From Orenia marismortui DSM 5156 (GTDB lineage: Bacteria; Bacillota; Halanaerobiia; Halobacteroidales; Halobacteroidaceae), in NCBI RefSeq assembly GCF_000379025.1, contig NZ_KB900618.1, positions 362,640-426,639 of the forward strand: a DNA stretch of 64,000 nt. Reading direction: 5' to 3'. Within the stretch, counting starts at the first letter, position 1; every line of letters starts with the position of its first letter. The notes beneath the pieces were generated by a model, which worked only from the letters and a program-made list of their open reading frames with translations, was not told the DNA's origin and searched no databases. Both the position numbers and the translations under genes were made by a program. This document shows, piece after piece, positions 44,751 to 55,213 of the stretch.

Positions 44751-47150
44751 ATGAAAGATAAAAATATTATGCCCGTAGCTATTGAAGATAAAATGCGTAA
44801 TTCATATTTAAATTATTCATTAAGTGTTATTATTGACCGTGCTTTACCTGATGTTAGAGATGGGTTAAAACCTGTACATAGAAGAATTTTATATGCTACT
44901 AAGAAATTAGGCTTATTACCAAATAAACCACATAAAAAATCAGCTCGTATTGTTGGTGAAGTTTTAGGTAAGTATCACCCTCATGGTGATAGCGCTGTAT
45001 ATAATGCAATGGTTAGAATGGCTCAAGATTTTAGTCAAAGATATCAATTAATTGATGGTCATGGAAACTTTGGTTCAATTGATGGTGATAGTGCAGCGGC
45101 TATGCGTTATACAGAAGCTAGATTAGCTACTATCTCCGAAGAACTACTTCAAGACATTGAAGAAGAGACTGTTGATTTCACTGACAACTTTGATGGTAGT
45201 CTACAAGAACCAACTGTATTACCATCTAGAGTACCTAACCTATTAATCAATGGTTCTAGTGGAATTGCTGTCGGAATGAGTACAAATATTCCACCTCATA
45301 ATTTAGTAGAAGTTATCGATGGATTAATTAAACTACTAGCAGACAATGATATTACTATTGAAGAGCTAATGAATACTATTCCAGGTCCTGATTTTCCTAC
45401 AGGAGGGGTTATTGTTGGAAATGATGGCATTAAAAGTGCTTACAAAACTGGAAAAGGAAAGATAACATTACGTGGTAAGAGTGAAATTGAAGATCGTGGT
45501 CGTGGTAGAGAACGTATAGTTATTACTGAAATACCTTACCAACTAAGCAAGTCTAAGTTAATAGAAGAGATTGCTGATACAGTTAAAAAAGGTAAGATAG
45601 ACAATATTAGTGATGTTCGTGATGAATCTGATCGTGATGGACTAAGAATTGTGATCGATTTAAAGAAGAAAGCCAACCCTACCATAATCTTAAATCGTTT
45701 ATATAAATACACCTCTTTACAATCTAATATGAGAATTAATATGTTAGCCTTAGTTAAGCAACAGCCAAAAGTAATGAACATTAAAAAGATACTTGAATCT
45801 TTCTTAGACTTTAGAAGAGAAGTTATTACTAGAAGGACAAGATATAAATTAAATACGGCTAAAGATAAAGAACATCTACTAATAGGCCTTAAAAAGGCAA
45901 CAGATCAGTTAGATAAAGTAATTCAGATTATCAGAAGTTCTAAATCTCCAAAAGATGCTAGAAAGAATCTACAACGAAAATTAGAAGTTACTAAAAAACA
46001 GTCAGAAGCTATTTTGAATATTAGATTACAAAAATTAGTTAGTCTAGAAATCCAAAAATTAGAGGATGATTTAAAAGAAATTCGAGCAACCATTAAACAT
46101 TTAGAATCCATCTTAAATAGTAGTGAAATACTTAATAATATTGTTAGAGATGAATTAATTGAAATCAAAGAAAATTATGGTGATAAGCGTAAAACCAAGA
46201 TTTTGGCTGATGACTCTAAAGCTGAAATAGAAAAAGAAGATCTTATTAAAGATAAAGAAGTAGTTATCTCCTTATCTTATCGTAATTATATCAAACGTGC
46301 TGATAGCTTAGAAAATGTTAGATCTGGCAAGAATGACTTTATTACTCATATTTCTAAAGGAAGAAGCCTTGACCAAATCTTATTCTTTACCAATACTGGG
46401 CAGAGCTATAGTATAACAGCACATGAATTACCTGAACATCATGGATTATCTAATGGAGATCCACTAACTCAATTCTTAAAACTACCTATGAATGAAAAGA
46501 TTGTAGCTATGATTGTATTAACTGAGCAGGTAAAAGATAATTATATTACTATCGCTACAAAAGATGGACAAGTTAAGAAGACCAAAGGTGAAGAATATGA
46601 AAGTACTATCTCTTCAATTAAAGCAATTAACCTAAATGATGGTGATGAAGTAGTTGGGGTTAAAGTTACTACTGGTAATAATCAAATACTACTAGGTACA
46701 AAAGAAGGCTATACTATCCACTTTAAAGAAGATGAAATTAATGATACTGGTCGGAATACTAAGGGAAGTAAAGGAATTAACCTAAATAATAATGATAAAG
46801 TAATCAGCTTCAATATAGTAAAAGATGACAAAATAGTTGTATCATTAACCAAAGAAGGTCGTGGAAAAGCAAGCCCAATTGATGATTATACTCTACAGAA
46901 GAGAAATGGAAAAGGGCTACAAACCATGTCAAATAATAAGTATAAGCTTTTAGATATATTAACTGCTCACAAGAATGATAAAATCGCCTTAGTCAGTGAT
47001 AGTGGAGAAATCTTTGAAAAAGAAGTAAATGACATTACATCAACTAAGCGTTTGGGGAGCATGTACACCCAGGTTAAGCTAACAGATGATGAATTAATTG
47101 AAATTCATAGATTACCTAGACTAAGTTCTACTACTAAAGATAATGACTAA
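44751..47150 (+). CDS. parC: Type II DNA topoisomerase A subunit (ParC-like)
   Basis: 799 residues. The catalytic tyrosine is Tyr120 in [11 protein letters not shown]; the quinolone region reads [17 protein letters not shown] (76-92). The C-terminal beta-pinwheel (about 490-790) has degenerate repeats. Where GyrA has the box QRRGGKG, this protein reads RSGKNDF, so DNA wrapping and true gyrase activity are doubtful and a topoisomerase IV-like decatenase is more likely. Position Asn85 matches Asp87 of E. coli GyrA. ATG behind AAAGGAG. Confidence 0.85.
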   Translation: MKDKNIMPVAIEDKMRNSYLNYSLSVIIDRALPDVRDGLKPVHRRILYATKKLGLLPNKPHKKSARIVGEVLGKYHPHGDSAVYNAMVRMAQDFSQRYQLIDGHGNFGSIDGDSAAAMRYTEARLATISEELLQDIEEETVDFTDNFDGSLQEPTVLPSRVPNLLINGSSGIAVGMSTNIPPHNLVEVIDGLIKLLADNDITIEELMNTIPGPDFPTGGVIVGNDGIKSAYKTGKGKITLRGKSEIEDRGRGRERIVITEIPYQLSKSKLIEEIADTVKKGKIDNISDVRDESDRDGLRIVIDLKKKANPTIILNRLYKYTSLQSNMRINMLALVKQQPKVMNIKKILESFLDFRREVITRRTRYKLNTAKDKEHLLIGLKKATDQLDKVIQIIRSSKSPKDARKNLQRKLEVTKKQSEAILNIRLQKLVSLEIQKLEDDLKEIRATIKHLESILNSSEILNNIVRDELIEIKENYGDKRKTKILADDSKAEIEKEDLIKDKEVVISLSYRNYIKRADSLENVRSGKNDFITHISKGRSLDQILFFTNTGQSYSITAHELPEHHGLSNGDPLTQFLKLPMNEKIVAMIVLTEQVKDNYITIATKDGQVKKTKGEEYESTISSIKAINLNDGDEVVGVKVTTGNNQILLGTKEGYTIHFKEDEINDTGRNTKGSKGINLNNNDKVISFNIVKDDKIVVSLTKEGRGKASPIDDYTLQKRNGKGLQTMSNNKYKLLDILTAHKNDKIALVSDSGEIFEKEVNDITSTKRLGSMYTQVKLTDDELIEIHRLPRLSSTTKDND

Positions 47151-47195
47151 TCAAAAATTAGTATAATTAAGCAAAAATATATTTTCAAAAAGTAA

Positions 47196-47220
47196 GAGGA
47201 TGGCATTTGCCATCCTCATT
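47196..47220. terminator. Bidirectional terminator between parC and cheB
   Basis: GAGGATGGCA and TGCCATCCTC around TT, followed by ATTATTATTAAATT. Confidence 0.85.
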
Positions 47221-47233
47221 ATTATTAAATTAA

Positions 47234-48346
47234 TTATGAATTAACTCTTCTAACAATTTCAACTGCAATATCATCAATAGACTTAACTACATCTACTGCT
47301 CCTAATTCATAAGCTGCCTTAGGCATACCATAGACTACACAACTTTCTTCATCTTGAGCAATAGTTTGTCCACCAGCATCTCTAATTAATTTCAAACCTT
47401 CTGCACCATCTTTGCCCATCCCAGTCAACAAGACCCCTACTATATTATTTCCGTATTCGGCAATAACAGATTCCATAGTTATATCTACTGCAGGCCTGAC
47501 ATTATGAACCTTATCACTTTGAGACAAGCTCACTTTTCCTCTTTCAATTACCATATGATAGTCCCCAGGAGCTAAGAGAGCAAGACCTTTCTCTAGTCTA
47601 TCACCTTCTTGAGCTTCTTTAACCTTAATTTTAGATAATTTATTCAACCTCTCTGCTAAAGAAGTTGTAAAACCAGGAGGCATATGCTGAATAATCAAAA
47701 TCTCTGCATTTAAATCCTCTGGCAATAAAGTCACTACCTCTTTTAAAGCACGAGGTCCACCAGTAGATGCACCGATTACTACTAATTTTTTATTTGAAGC
47801 AGGCCTTTGCCCTTGACTTAAATTCTTCTTATTTCTGTTGATTCTTTTTAACTTTCTCTTCTTTAAAGAGAGAGAAGTATTAGATAAGCTAGGTGCTTTA
47901 TCTAATTTAACTTTAGCCTTTGCTGCTAATCTTACCTTCTCAATCAACTTTTCTTGTACTTTATTAATATCTAATGAAATACTCCCAGAAGGTTTAGCAA
48001 CAAAATCAACAGCTCCTAATTCTAAAGCTTTAATAGTTGTTTTGCTCTGTTTAGTTGTCAAACTACTTAGCATCACAACTGGAATAGATTTTCCTGTTAC
48101 TTGGACCAACTTTTCTAAAAATTGTAGCCCATCCATCTTTGGCATCTCTACATCTAAAGTAATTACATCAGGATTACACTTCTCTAGTTTACGTAAAGCA
48201 TCTATTCCATTCCTTGCCCGATCAATAACTTCTATATTATCTGCTTCTTCTAACATTTCACTGATTACTTTTCTCATAAAAGCAGAATCATCTACTACTA
48301 ATACTTTGATTGTTCGCGATTTTTCCAACTGAGAAGTCAATTCCAC
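47234..48346 (-). CDS. cheB: Chemotaxis response regulator protein-glutamate methylesterase
   Basis: 370 residues. Receiver domain 13-135 (VVDDSAFMRK, phosphoacceptor in TLDVEMPKMDG), a basic linker (about 150-185) and the CheB esterase domain with its catalytic triad in GASTGGPRAL, QHMPPGFT and TGMGKDGAEG. It removes methyl groups from receptors such as the hemerythrin chemoreceptor at 16.7 kb. The GTG at 48346 is close to the GGAGG site; a TTG two codons later has better spacing. No cheR is seen in the window. Confidence 0.94.
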   Translation of the reverse strand: MELTSQLEKSRTIKVLVVDDSAFMRKVISEMLEEADNIEVIDRARNGIDALRKLEKCNPDVITLDVEMPKMDGLQFLEKLVQVTGKSIPVVMLSSLTTKQSKTTIKALELGAVDFVAKPSGSISLDINKVQEKLIEKVRLAAKAKVKLDKAPSLSNTSLSLKKRKLKRINRNKKNLSQGQRPASNKKLVVIGASTGGPRALKEVVTLLPEDLNAEILIIQHMPPGFTTSLAERLNKLSKIKVKEAQEGDRLEKGLALLAPGDYHMVIERGKVSLSQSDKVHNVRPAVDITMESVIAEYGNNIVGVLLTGMGKDGAEGLKLIRDAGGQTIAQDEESCVVYGMPKAAYELGAVDVVKSIDDIAVEIVRRVNS

Positions 48347-48359
48347 ACCTCCATTAACA

Positions 48360-48458
48360 TCAACCCAAAATATTACTAAAAGCGTCTTAAACTTTATTTG
48401 GGTTGATTGGTTTTACTATAAAATCCTTCTTACAGGTTTCAAGGAAGGCTTTGGTAAT
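48360..48458 (-). pseudogene. Decayed 3' end of a duplicated cheY
   Basis: Read on the minus strand, this gap gives KKDFIVKPINPNKV, stop, DAFSNILG, stop. The intact cheY just upstream ends AKDFIVKPIKPNKVKDALKNILG. Aligned codons differ mostly at silent third positions and one lysine codon has become TAA. Weaker similarity continues upstream (LETC against LKAG). The rest of the second cheY is gone. Confidence 0.8.
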
Positions 48459-48469
48459 TTCCAGATAAG

Positions 48470-48832
48470 TTAACCTAGAATATTCTTCAAAGCATCCTTT
48501 ACTTTATTAGGCTTAATAGGTTTTACTATAAAGTCTTTCGCTCCAGCCTTTAGCGACTCTACAACCATAGGTTTTTGCCCCATAGCACTACACATAACCA
48601 CCTTAGCTTCAGAATCATAAGCTATAATCTGTTTAGTAGCTTCTACACCATCCATTTTAGGCATTGTTATATCCATAGTTACTAAATCAGGAGATAAATC
48701 CATATACTTTTGTATTGCTTCTTCTCCATTAATAGCTTGTCCAGCTACTTCATAACCATTCTCTTCAATCAATTTACCCAACATTGTTCTCATAAATTGT
48801 GCATCATCAACAATTAATACAGACTTCGACAA
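48470..48832 (-). CDS. cheY: Chemotaxis response regulator CheY
   Basis: 120 residues, single receiver domain: VDDAQFMRTM, phosphoacceptor Asp in TMDITMPKMDG, Thr/Ser switch in VVMCSAMGQ and the lysine in FIVKPI. It carries the signal from CheA to the flagellar switch. It follows cheA by 14 bp. Confidence 0.94.
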   Translation of the reverse strand: MSKSVLIVDDAQFMRTMLGKLIEENGYEVAGQAINGEEAIQKYMDLSPDLVTMDITMPKMDGVEATKQIIAYDSEAKVVMCSAMGQKPMVVESLKAGAKDFIVKPIKPNKVKDALKNILG

Positions 48833-48846
48833 GACAGTTCCCCCCC

Positions 48847-50835
48847 CTAAGCAGTTGTAATTTCTTCTACATTAACAATTAAAGCTATACTACCATCTCC
48901 TAAGATAGCTCCACCGGCAATCTTTTGAAGGTTCTCTGATAAATCATTAATTCTTTTAATTACTACTTCCTGCTGTCCAATAATAGAATCAACCATTAAA
49001 CCATAGTTATCATTTCCTACTTCTACAATAACTGTAGGGATCTCTAATCTCTCTTCTTCTAGTGGTTCCTTCTTTAACTTTTGGCGTAAAGAAATCAACG
49101 GAATTACAGAACCACGTCGATGAATAACTCTTTCCTGTCTAATAGTTTGAATTTCTTCAGGATTTACATCAACAATCTCTTGGATTGATTCTAAAGGTAT
49201 TACATACTCTTGGTTTGCAACCTTTGTTAAGAATCCTTGAATAATAGATAATGTCAATGGTAATTTAATAGTAAAGATAGAACCTTTTCCAACTTCAGAA
49301 CTAATATCTACCGAACCACTTAAAGATTCAATTTTAGTCTTAACAACATCCATACCTACTCCTCTACCTGATACATCACTAACCTCTTCATTAGTACTAA
49401 ATCCAGGAGCAAATATTAAATTAATAACTTCATCATCGGTCATATTAGCTAACTCTTCTGTAGTTACAACTCCTTTTTCTACAGCTTTATTTCTAATAAA
49501 CTCAGGGTTAATACCTTTCCCATCATCTTGAATCTGAATTACAACATTGTTACCTTCATGGAAAGCAGATAATTTAACTAATCCCTGTCTACTCTTTCCT
49601 ATTTTTTCTCTTTCATCAGGATTTTCAACTCCATGATCAATAGAATTTCTTATCATATGAACTAAAGGATCACCGATTTCATCAATAATTGTTCGATCTA
49701 ATTCAGTCTCTTCACCTTCAATTACTAAATTAATATCTTTATTTAAATCCTGAGCTAAATCACGTACTAACCTAGGAAAACGATTAAAGACTATACTAAT
49801 TGGAACCATTCTCATTTCCATAACAGCATTCTGCAACTCTGTAGTTACCTTACTTAATGGTTTTAATTTTTTATTTAGCTCATCTAAGTTATAACTTGTA
49901 CCAACTGATTCAACTTGAGTACGTTTAATAACCAGTTCTGCCACTAAATTCATTAATGAATCTAAACGTTCTACATCGACTCGAATAGTATTATTAGACT
50001 TCAATCTTTTTGATAATGAAGTAGCTTTTCTTTTCTTCTTAGAACTGTTCTTCTTAGAAGATTGTTTAGTCTTTTCTTCTTTTTTATCTTCTTTCTCTAA
50101 CAAAGAATTAATATCTTCAACAACTTTAATCTCTATTTCTTCAACCTCAGAGATAGTATTGATAGAATTATAGATAATCTCTTCTTCATCCCTACTTAAA
50201 AATAAGACATGAAAAATATCATTTAACTCTTCATTTTTAATCTTTTCAATCTCTGGGTTAGATTTAATTAATTCCCCATATTCTTCCAACGCTTCAAAGA
50301 TCATATCGGCTCTAAGTGATTTAAATACACAGTCTGCTTCTAATTTAACTTTAATAATCATTGGATTACCCTCATTTTGGGTAATCAATTCTAACTCTTC
50401 TTTGCTTAAACTAAATTCTGATTCTCCACCACTTTTAACAACAGTTTCATTATTATTAACAACTGTATCATCTTGAGAATAAGACTTCAATTCACTAATT
50501 AATTCATCCATTCCCTCTACTTCATCGGGGTTGTTACTTAATAATTCCAACATATCTACGGCTCTAAATAGTAAATTAACAACCTCCGTATTTACAACTA
50601 ATTTTTCATCTCTTAGTAAGTCTAGTACATTTTCCATAGCATGGGCTAATTCACTAACATTATCAAAGCCCATAGTACCAGCCATACCTTTTAAAGTATG
50701 AGCTGCTCTAAAAGATTCATTTATCATTTCCATATCTTCAGGATTATTCTCCAAAGTTAATAATGAATCATTTAAGATGTCCAAATGCTCTCTAGATTCA
50801 CTAGCATACAACTCTTGAAAATCATTCATATCCAT
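48847..50835 (-). CDS. cheA: Chemotaxis histidine kinase CheA
   Basis: 662 residues. HPt domain with His46 in AAHTLKGMAG, a CheY-binding-like P2 region (about 140-245), a Lys/Ser-rich linker (about 250-275), P3 dimer helices, the ATPase with GDPLVHMIRNSIDHG, GKGINPEFIRNKA and GRGVGMDVVK, and a C-terminal CheW-like P5. It phosphorylates CheY and CheB in the receptor array. Follows cheW by 17 bp. Confidence 0.95.
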   Translation of the reverse strand: MDMNDFQELYASESREHLDILNDSLLTLENNPEDMEMINESFRAAHTLKGMAGTMGFDNVSELAHAMENVLDLLRDEKLVVNTEVVNLLFRAVDMLELLSNNPDEVEGMDELISELKSYSQDDTVVNNNETVVKSGGESEFSLSKEELELITQNEGNPMIIKVKLEADCVFKSLRADMIFEALEEYGELIKSNPEIEKIKNEELNDIFHVLFLSRDEEEIIYNSINTISEVEEIEIKVVEDINSLLEKEDKKEEKTKQSSKKNSSKKKRKATSLSKRLKSNNTIRVDVERLDSLMNLVAELVIKRTQVESVGTSYNLDELNKKLKPLSKVTTELQNAVMEMRMVPISIVFNRFPRLVRDLAQDLNKDINLVIEGEETELDRTIIDEIGDPLVHMIRNSIDHGVENPDEREKIGKSRQGLVKLSAFHEGNNVVIQIQDDGKGINPEFIRNKAVEKGVVTTEELANMTDDEVINLIFAPGFSTNEEVSDVSGRGVGMDVVKTKIESLSGSVDISSEVGKGSIFTIKLPLTLSIIQGFLTKVANQEYVIPLESIQEIVDVNPEEIQTIRQERVIHRRGSVIPLISLRQKLKKEPLEEERLEIPTVIVEVGNDNYGLMVDSIIGQQEVVIKRINDLSENLQKIAGGAILGDGSIALIVNVEEITTA

Positions 50836-50852
50836 AATACAATTCCCCCTTC

Positions 50853-51329
50853 CTAAACTCCTTTATCTACCTTTACATCATTATCTAATTCAATCTTTTC
50901 TTTAGATTTTAATAAATTATCCAATTCTAAAAGAACCACTATGTCTTCATTTATTTTAATAATACCTCTGATATAATCATTTTTAATCCCAGACATACTC
51001 TTAGGCGGTGTGTCAATATTATTTTCATCAATATGTAAAACCTCAGATACTGCATCTACTATTAAACCTACATTCTGTCCTTCAAACTCTACTACAATTA
51101 TTCTAGTATCATCTGTCTTTTTTATATCTTTAAGAGCAAATCTCTTCCTTAAATCAATAACTGAAATAATATCTCCCCTTAAGTTAATAATTCCCGCTAT
51201 ATAAGAAGAATCAATCGGAAGTTCAGTTATTTCTTTCATACGAATAATTTCATGTACCTCTGTAATCTTAACTCCAAATTTTTCAGTACCTATATCAAAA
51301 ACAATTATTTGTCCTGTTTCATTGGCCAT
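50853..51329 (-). CDS. cheW: Chemotaxis coupling protein CheW
   Basis: 158 residues from the ATG that follows GGGGG; an upstream ATG at 51347 lies ahead of that site. Single CheW fold (IIVFDIGTEKFGVKITEVHE, GIINLRGDIISVIDLRKRF, VGLIVDAVSEVL). It links receptors to CheA and is the first gene of the chemotaxis operon. Confidence 0.94.
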   Translation of the reverse strand: MANETGQIIVFDIGTEKFGVKITEVHEIIRMKEITELPIDSSYIAGIINLRGDIISVIDLRKRFALKDIKKTDDTRIIVVEFEGQNVGLIVDAVSEVLHIDENNIDTPPKSMSGIKNDYIRGIIKINEDIVVLLELDNLLKSKEKIELDNDVKVDKGV

Positions 51330-51508
51330 TAAAATTCCCCCTTTCATAGGATAAGTTAGTAAAAATAAAATTTTTACTAAAATTTTATTTTATATTCAAT
51401 GATTTTATATACTAAATCCTTAAATTAATAATTCGTGATTTTGTTTATTAATTCCTTCTTAATTAATTAAAAAAATCTCTCCGATCTAAATATTTCTAAA
51501 TAATACAA

Positions 51509-51537
51509 AAAAAGATACCTATCAAAGGTATCTTTTT
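51509..51537 (-). terminator. Terminator of the histidine operon
   Basis: AAAAAGATACCT and AGGTATCTTTTT around ATCAA, with A- and T-runs; it touches the hisIE stop. Confidence 0.9.
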
Positions 51538-52186
51538 ATCTTCTACTCTCTAATTCTTTAAAAATATCTTTTAAGCTTACATCATAGTAAACCATCATGA
51601 CTAATAAATGATAGAACAGATCAGCTACTTCATAAATAATTTCTCCAGAGTCATTCTCCTTAGCAGCCATAACAACTTCAGTAGCTTCTTCTCCAATCTT
51701 CTTTAAGAAGGCATTTTCACCTTTGTTATACAAAGATGAAGTATAGGACCCTTCCTTTGGATTATTTCTTCTATCTTTGATAACATCATACAATTCATCT
51801 AAAATATCGCAATCTAAAGCTTTTTTATAAACCTCTTCAGGATCAAAAACCTTTTCTGCTTCCTTCTCACGTTTTATTCCACGATAAAAACAAGATTTAT
51901 GTCCTGTATGACAAGCCCCACCAGTTTGCTTTACTTTTAATAATAATGTATCTCCATCACAGTCATAATCTATCTCTTCAACCTCTTGGATATTTCCAGA
52001 ACTTTCACCTTTCCACCATAATTCTTGGCGGCTTCTACTCCAAAAACATGTTCTACCTGTACGAATAGTATTTCTCAGAGACTCTTCATTCATATATGCC
52101 ATCATTAGAACCTCTTTAGTTTCTGCATCTTGAATGATAGCTGGAATTAATCCTTTTTCATCAAACTTCAAATTACTTATAGACAT
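51536..52186 (-). CDS. hisIE: Bifunctional phosphoribosyl-AMP cyclohydrolase / phosphoribosyl-ATP pyrophosphatase
   Basis: 216 residues. HisI part (1-110): [34 protein letters not shown], metal residues in DCDGDTLL and the cysteine region [13 protein letters not shown]. HisE part (about 122-216): [21 protein letters not shown] and [13 protein letters not shown]. It performs steps two and three of histidine synthesis. Its start overlaps the end of hisF by 10 bases. Confidence 0.95.
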   Translation of the reverse strand: MSISNLKFDEKGLIPAIIQDAETKEVLMMAYMNEESLRNTIRTGRTCFWSRSRQELWWKGESSGNIQEVEEIDYDCDGDTLLLKVKQTGGACHTGHKSCFYRGIKREKEAEKVFDPEEVYKKALDCDILDELYDVIKDRRNNPKEGSYTSSLYNKGENAFLKKIGEEATEVVMAAKENDSGEIIYEVADLFYHLLVMMVYYDVSLKDIFKELESRR

Positions 52187-52935
52187 CTGACATTCACACC
52201 CTCTTTCTTTAAATATTCTTTACTTTCTTTAATAGTATACTCTTTAAAATGAAAAATGGATGCAGCTAAAGCAGCATCAGCTTTACCTATAGTAAATGCT
52301 TCTTTAATATGTTCTAAATTTCCTGCACCACCAGAAGCAATTACAGGAATATTTACCGCTTTAGAAACTGCATTATTTAATTCATTATCATAACCATCTT
52401 TGGTTCCATCTCCGTCCATACTGGTTAGAAGAATCTCTCCTCCACCTAAATCTTCTATTCTTTTAGCCCAGTCAACTACATCAATTCCTGTAGCCTTTCT
52501 CCCACCATGGATAAAGACTTCCCAGGAGTCTTCTTTCCTCTTTGCATCTATTGCTACAACTATACATTGACTACCAAACTTTTGAGCACCTTCCCTAATT
52601 AATTCAGGATTCTTAACTGCTGCCGAATTAATAGATACCTTATCTGCTCCTGCCTTTAATAATTCTCTCATATCCTCAGTAGTTCTAATTCCTCCACCAA
52701 TTGTAAAAGGAATAAATACTTTCTCTGCTGTACGTTTTACTACATCAACCATAGTCTTTCGTTTATCACTGGAAGCTGTAATATCTAAAAATATCAATTC
52801 ATCAGCACCTTCACGATCATAAAACGCAGCCAACTCTACAGGATCTCCTGCATCACGAATATCGACAAAATTTACTCCTTTAACCACTCTACCTTTATCA
52901 ACATCAAGACAAGGTATAATCCGCTTTGCTAACAT
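52177..52935 (-). CDS. hisF: Imidazole glycerol phosphate synthase, cyclase subunit
   Basis: 252 residues from the ATG behind GAGGGGGG; the ATG at 52950 lies ahead of that site. TIM barrel with catalytic aspartates in [14 protein letters not shown] and [15 protein letters not shown], and phosphate motifs in [10 protein letters not shown] and VIASGGAGN. It uses ammonia made by HisH to form imidazole glycerol phosphate and AICAR. Confidence 0.95.
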   Translation of the reverse strand: MLAKRIIPCLDVDKGRVVKGVNFVDIRDAGDPVELAAFYDREGADELIFLDITASSDKRKTMVDVVKRTAEKVFIPFTIGGGIRTTEDMRELLKAGADKVSINSAAVKNPELIREGAQKFGSQCIVVAIDAKRKEDSWEVFIHGGRKATGIDVVDWAKRIEDLGGGEILLTSMDGDGTKDGYDNELNNAVSKAVNIPVIASGGAGNLEHIKEAFTIGKADAALAASIFHFKEYTIKESKEYLKKEGVNVRCL

Positions 52936-52950
52936 TCTATCCCCCCTCAA

Positions 52951-53345
52951 ATCTAAAGTTACATCAAACTCAAAAGATATTTTTTTGCCATAGATCTACA
53001 CAGCTATTCACTAATTTAAATCTAATAACTTTTAATACTAACTCCATCAATTAAACCTTTACTCTTTATTCGTATTTCATTCGTGATCATCCGTGGTTAA
53101 ACAATCTTTTAATCTTTTCTTACCACAAATTAACACTAATTTACACGAATTTAATTCAAGACCTTTTTAAACAATAATTCTATAAATTAATCTTTTAATC
53201 TTTATTCGTGCTATATTTGTGACCATTCGTGGTTAATTAATCTTTTAATTATTTTTTACCACCAACTAACACTCATTTTCACGAATCAAATTCAAGATCA
53301 TCTTAAACCCTAATTTTATAAAAGAGTTAGAATTATATTATAATC
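52951..53345. repeat. Two TTCGTGG-type repeat units between hisA and hisF
   Basis: Two imperfect units of about 130 bp (about 53070-53165 and 53195-53300) each carry ATTCGTG, CATTCGTGGTTAA, AATCTTTTAAT, TTACCAC, AACACT and CACGAAT in that order, so each can fold on itself. The hisA end of the gap starts inside the repeat word GCTAATAGCTAA, which holds the hisA stop. Confidence 0.75.
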
Positions 53346-54071
53346 TTAGCTATTAGCTAATTCAATAGCCTCTTCTAAATCTAAGCTATCTGTATAAATT
53401 GCTTTTCCTGTTATTACTCCTACAATCCCATCCTCTTCTACTGCTTTTAAATTTTTAATATCCTCTATTTTGGATACTCCCCCTGAAGCAATAACCTTTA
53501 GCCCAGTCTCTTTAGCTAAGTTTTGAGTACTGTCTATATTTGGTCCTGTTAAAGTACCATCTTTACTAATATCGGTAAAGACAACCCACTCTACACCTTT
53601 AGTCTTCATCGCTTTACCTAAGTCAACAATCGTAGTATCAGAAGTCTCTAGCCATCCTTCAGTTGCTACATAATTATTCTTAGCATCAATACCTACTACA
53701 ATTCTATCAGAACCAAACTCTTTGATTCCTTCTACCACCAATTCTGGATTTTCGATAGCCGCTGTTCCAATAATTACTCTATCTACCCCTACCTCTAGAT
53801 AATTTCTAATAATCCCCATCGTTCTAATTCCACCACCAACCTGAACTGGAATCTCAACCTCTTCAACTATTTTAGAGATTAGCTCTAGATTTGTAGGTTT
53901 ACCATCTAAAGCTCCATCTAAGTCTACAATATGCAAACGACTAGCACCTTTACTTTCCCATAAACGAGCCATTTCAATTGGATCACCATAAACTGTTTCT
54001 TGATCAAAGTCCCCTTTATATAAACGAACACAATTTCCATTCCGTATATCTATCGCTGGTATAACTTCCAT
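53346..54071 (-). CDS. hisA: Phosphoribosylformimino-AICAR ribotide isomerase
   Basis: 241 residues. TIM barrel paralogous to HisF, with catalytic Asp in IPAIDIRNGNCVRLYKGDF and in FTDISKDGTLTGPN, phosphate motifs VQVGGGIR and VIASGGVS. Fourth step of the pathway. The final residues ANS and the stop (GCTAATAGCTAA) read as TAGC-type repeat. Confidence 0.95.
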   Translation of the reverse strand: MEVIPAIDIRNGNCVRLYKGDFDQETVYGDPIEMARLWESKGASRLHIVDLDGALDGKPTNLELISKIVEEVEIPVQVGGGIRTMGIIRNYLEVGVDRVIIGTAAIENPELVVEGIKEFGSDRIVVGIDAKNNYVATEGWLETSDTTIVDLGKAMKTKGVEWVVFTDISKDGTLTGPNIDSTQNLAKETGLKVIASGGVSKIEDIKNLKAVEEDGIVGVITGKAIYTDSLDLEEAIELANS

Positions 54072-54086
54072 GTTTAATCCTCCTTT

Positions 54087-54419
54087 AAATTCAGTGATAA
54101 GTGACAGAGCAATCAGTAACGAGTTAAGTTCAATCCTTAGGATAGTTCCAGAATTTTAGTAGAACTTTAAATTCTATGGTACAACACAACAGACTAAATC
54201 CTGTTGCTAATCATCTCTTAAAATTTCAAATAATTTTAACCCCTTTTAAGGAAAGTTAGATTATTTTTAAGATTAGCCACGGACTTTTAGCTGATAGGAT
54301 CATATGTAATCAAAGCTTATATAATAAAAACAATTTATAGAAAATTATAATTCTATTAGTACAAGACATTAAATTCTTATTACTTTATCTTTTACTCGTT
54401 ACTGGTCACTCCTTACTAA
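54087..54419. repeat. IR-bounded GTAAC-word element between hisH and hisA
   Basis: The left end CAGTGATAAGTGACAG (about 54091) and the right end CTCGTTACTGGTCACTCC (about 54392) are near-inverse runs of the same words. The element reaches from the hisH stop to about 15 bp before the hisA ATG, leaving only its AGGAGG site. Confidence 0.75.
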
Positions 54420-55037
54420 TTACTGCTCTTCAACTATTTTTCCGAAATTTTTAAGAATCTGTAAGCCTTTTTCACTACTCTTCTCTGGATGAAATTGAGC
54501 CCCATAAATATTATCTTTAGCAATACTTGATACAAACTCAATTCCATAATCAGTTGTGGCACCTATTACATCTTGATTTTCTGTCTCGACATAATAAGAA
54601 TGTACAAAATATTGAAACTCTCCATCGTCTAATCCTTCGTAAAGCTTATTATCTTGTTTGATATTTAATTGATTCCAACCTATATGTGGAATTTTAAGTC
54701 CTAAATTATTAGGAAACTTCTTTACTGAACCTGAGATAATATCTAAGCCTTTGCTATGTCCAAACTCTTCACTTTCGGTAAATAACAACTGAAATCCTAA
54801 ACAAACACCTAAAAAAGGCTTTCCTTCATTAATAACTTGATAGATAGGATCTATTAAATCTAAATCTTGAAGGTTCTTCATAGCATCCTTGAAAGCACCT
54901 ACCCCTGGTAGAACAATTCCATCAGCATTTAATATTTCATATTTATTACTGCTTATTTGCGCTTGATAACCAACCTTTTCAAAGCTCTTTTGTACACTCC
55001 TCAAATTGCCCATCCCATAATCTATAATCTTAATCAT
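54420..55037 (-). CDS. hisH: Imidazole glycerol phosphate synthase, glutamine amidotransferase subunit
   Basis: 205 residues. Class I amidotransferase with nucleophile in GVCLGFQLLF and the His-Glu pair in GAQFHPEKSSEKG; oxyanion region LPGVGAF. It frees ammonia from glutamine for HisF. The last residues EEQ and stop begin the repeat that follows. Confidence 0.95.
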   Translation of the reverse strand: MIKIIDYGMGNLRSVQKSFEKVGYQAQISSNKYEILNADGIVLPGVGAFKDAMKNLQDLDLIDPIYQVINEGKPFLGVCLGFQLLFTESEEFGHSKGLDIISGSVKKFPNNLGLKIPHIGWNQLNIKQDNKLYEGLDDGEFQYFVHSYYVETENQDVIGATTDYGIEFVSSIAKDNIYGAQFHPEKSSEKGLQILKNFGKIVEEQ

Positions 55038-55049
55038 CTTATCACCTCG

Positions 55050-55213
55050 CTTAAATTCAGTTTATAATTGAGAATGTAGAATTAAAAATTAATACATTAA
55101 CAATATAAAGCAAAGAAATTAATATTTTTATCATAGTTTATACTAAGATTAAATTATGAACTACTTTGCCTTTGAACTTTAATTTTCAATTATACATTTT
55201 AAATTCTCAATTC
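55050..55213. repeat. AATTGAGAATT-word element between hisB and hisH
   Basis: ATAATTGAGAATG with GAATTAAAAATTAAT (about 55060) faces TTTAATTTTCAATTATAC with AATTCTCAATTCTTAT (about 55175-55217). The right end touches the hisB stop, the left end lies just before the hisH ribosome site. Confidence 0.7.

Noticed and set aside
47838-48332. 164-codon plus-strand frame
   Set aside because: Antisense shadow of the cheB receiver domain, low-complexity product.
53070-53300. CRISPR array from the regular TTCGTGG units
   Set aside because: Only two long diverged units with inner complementarity, no constant short repeats with unique spacers, no cas genes.
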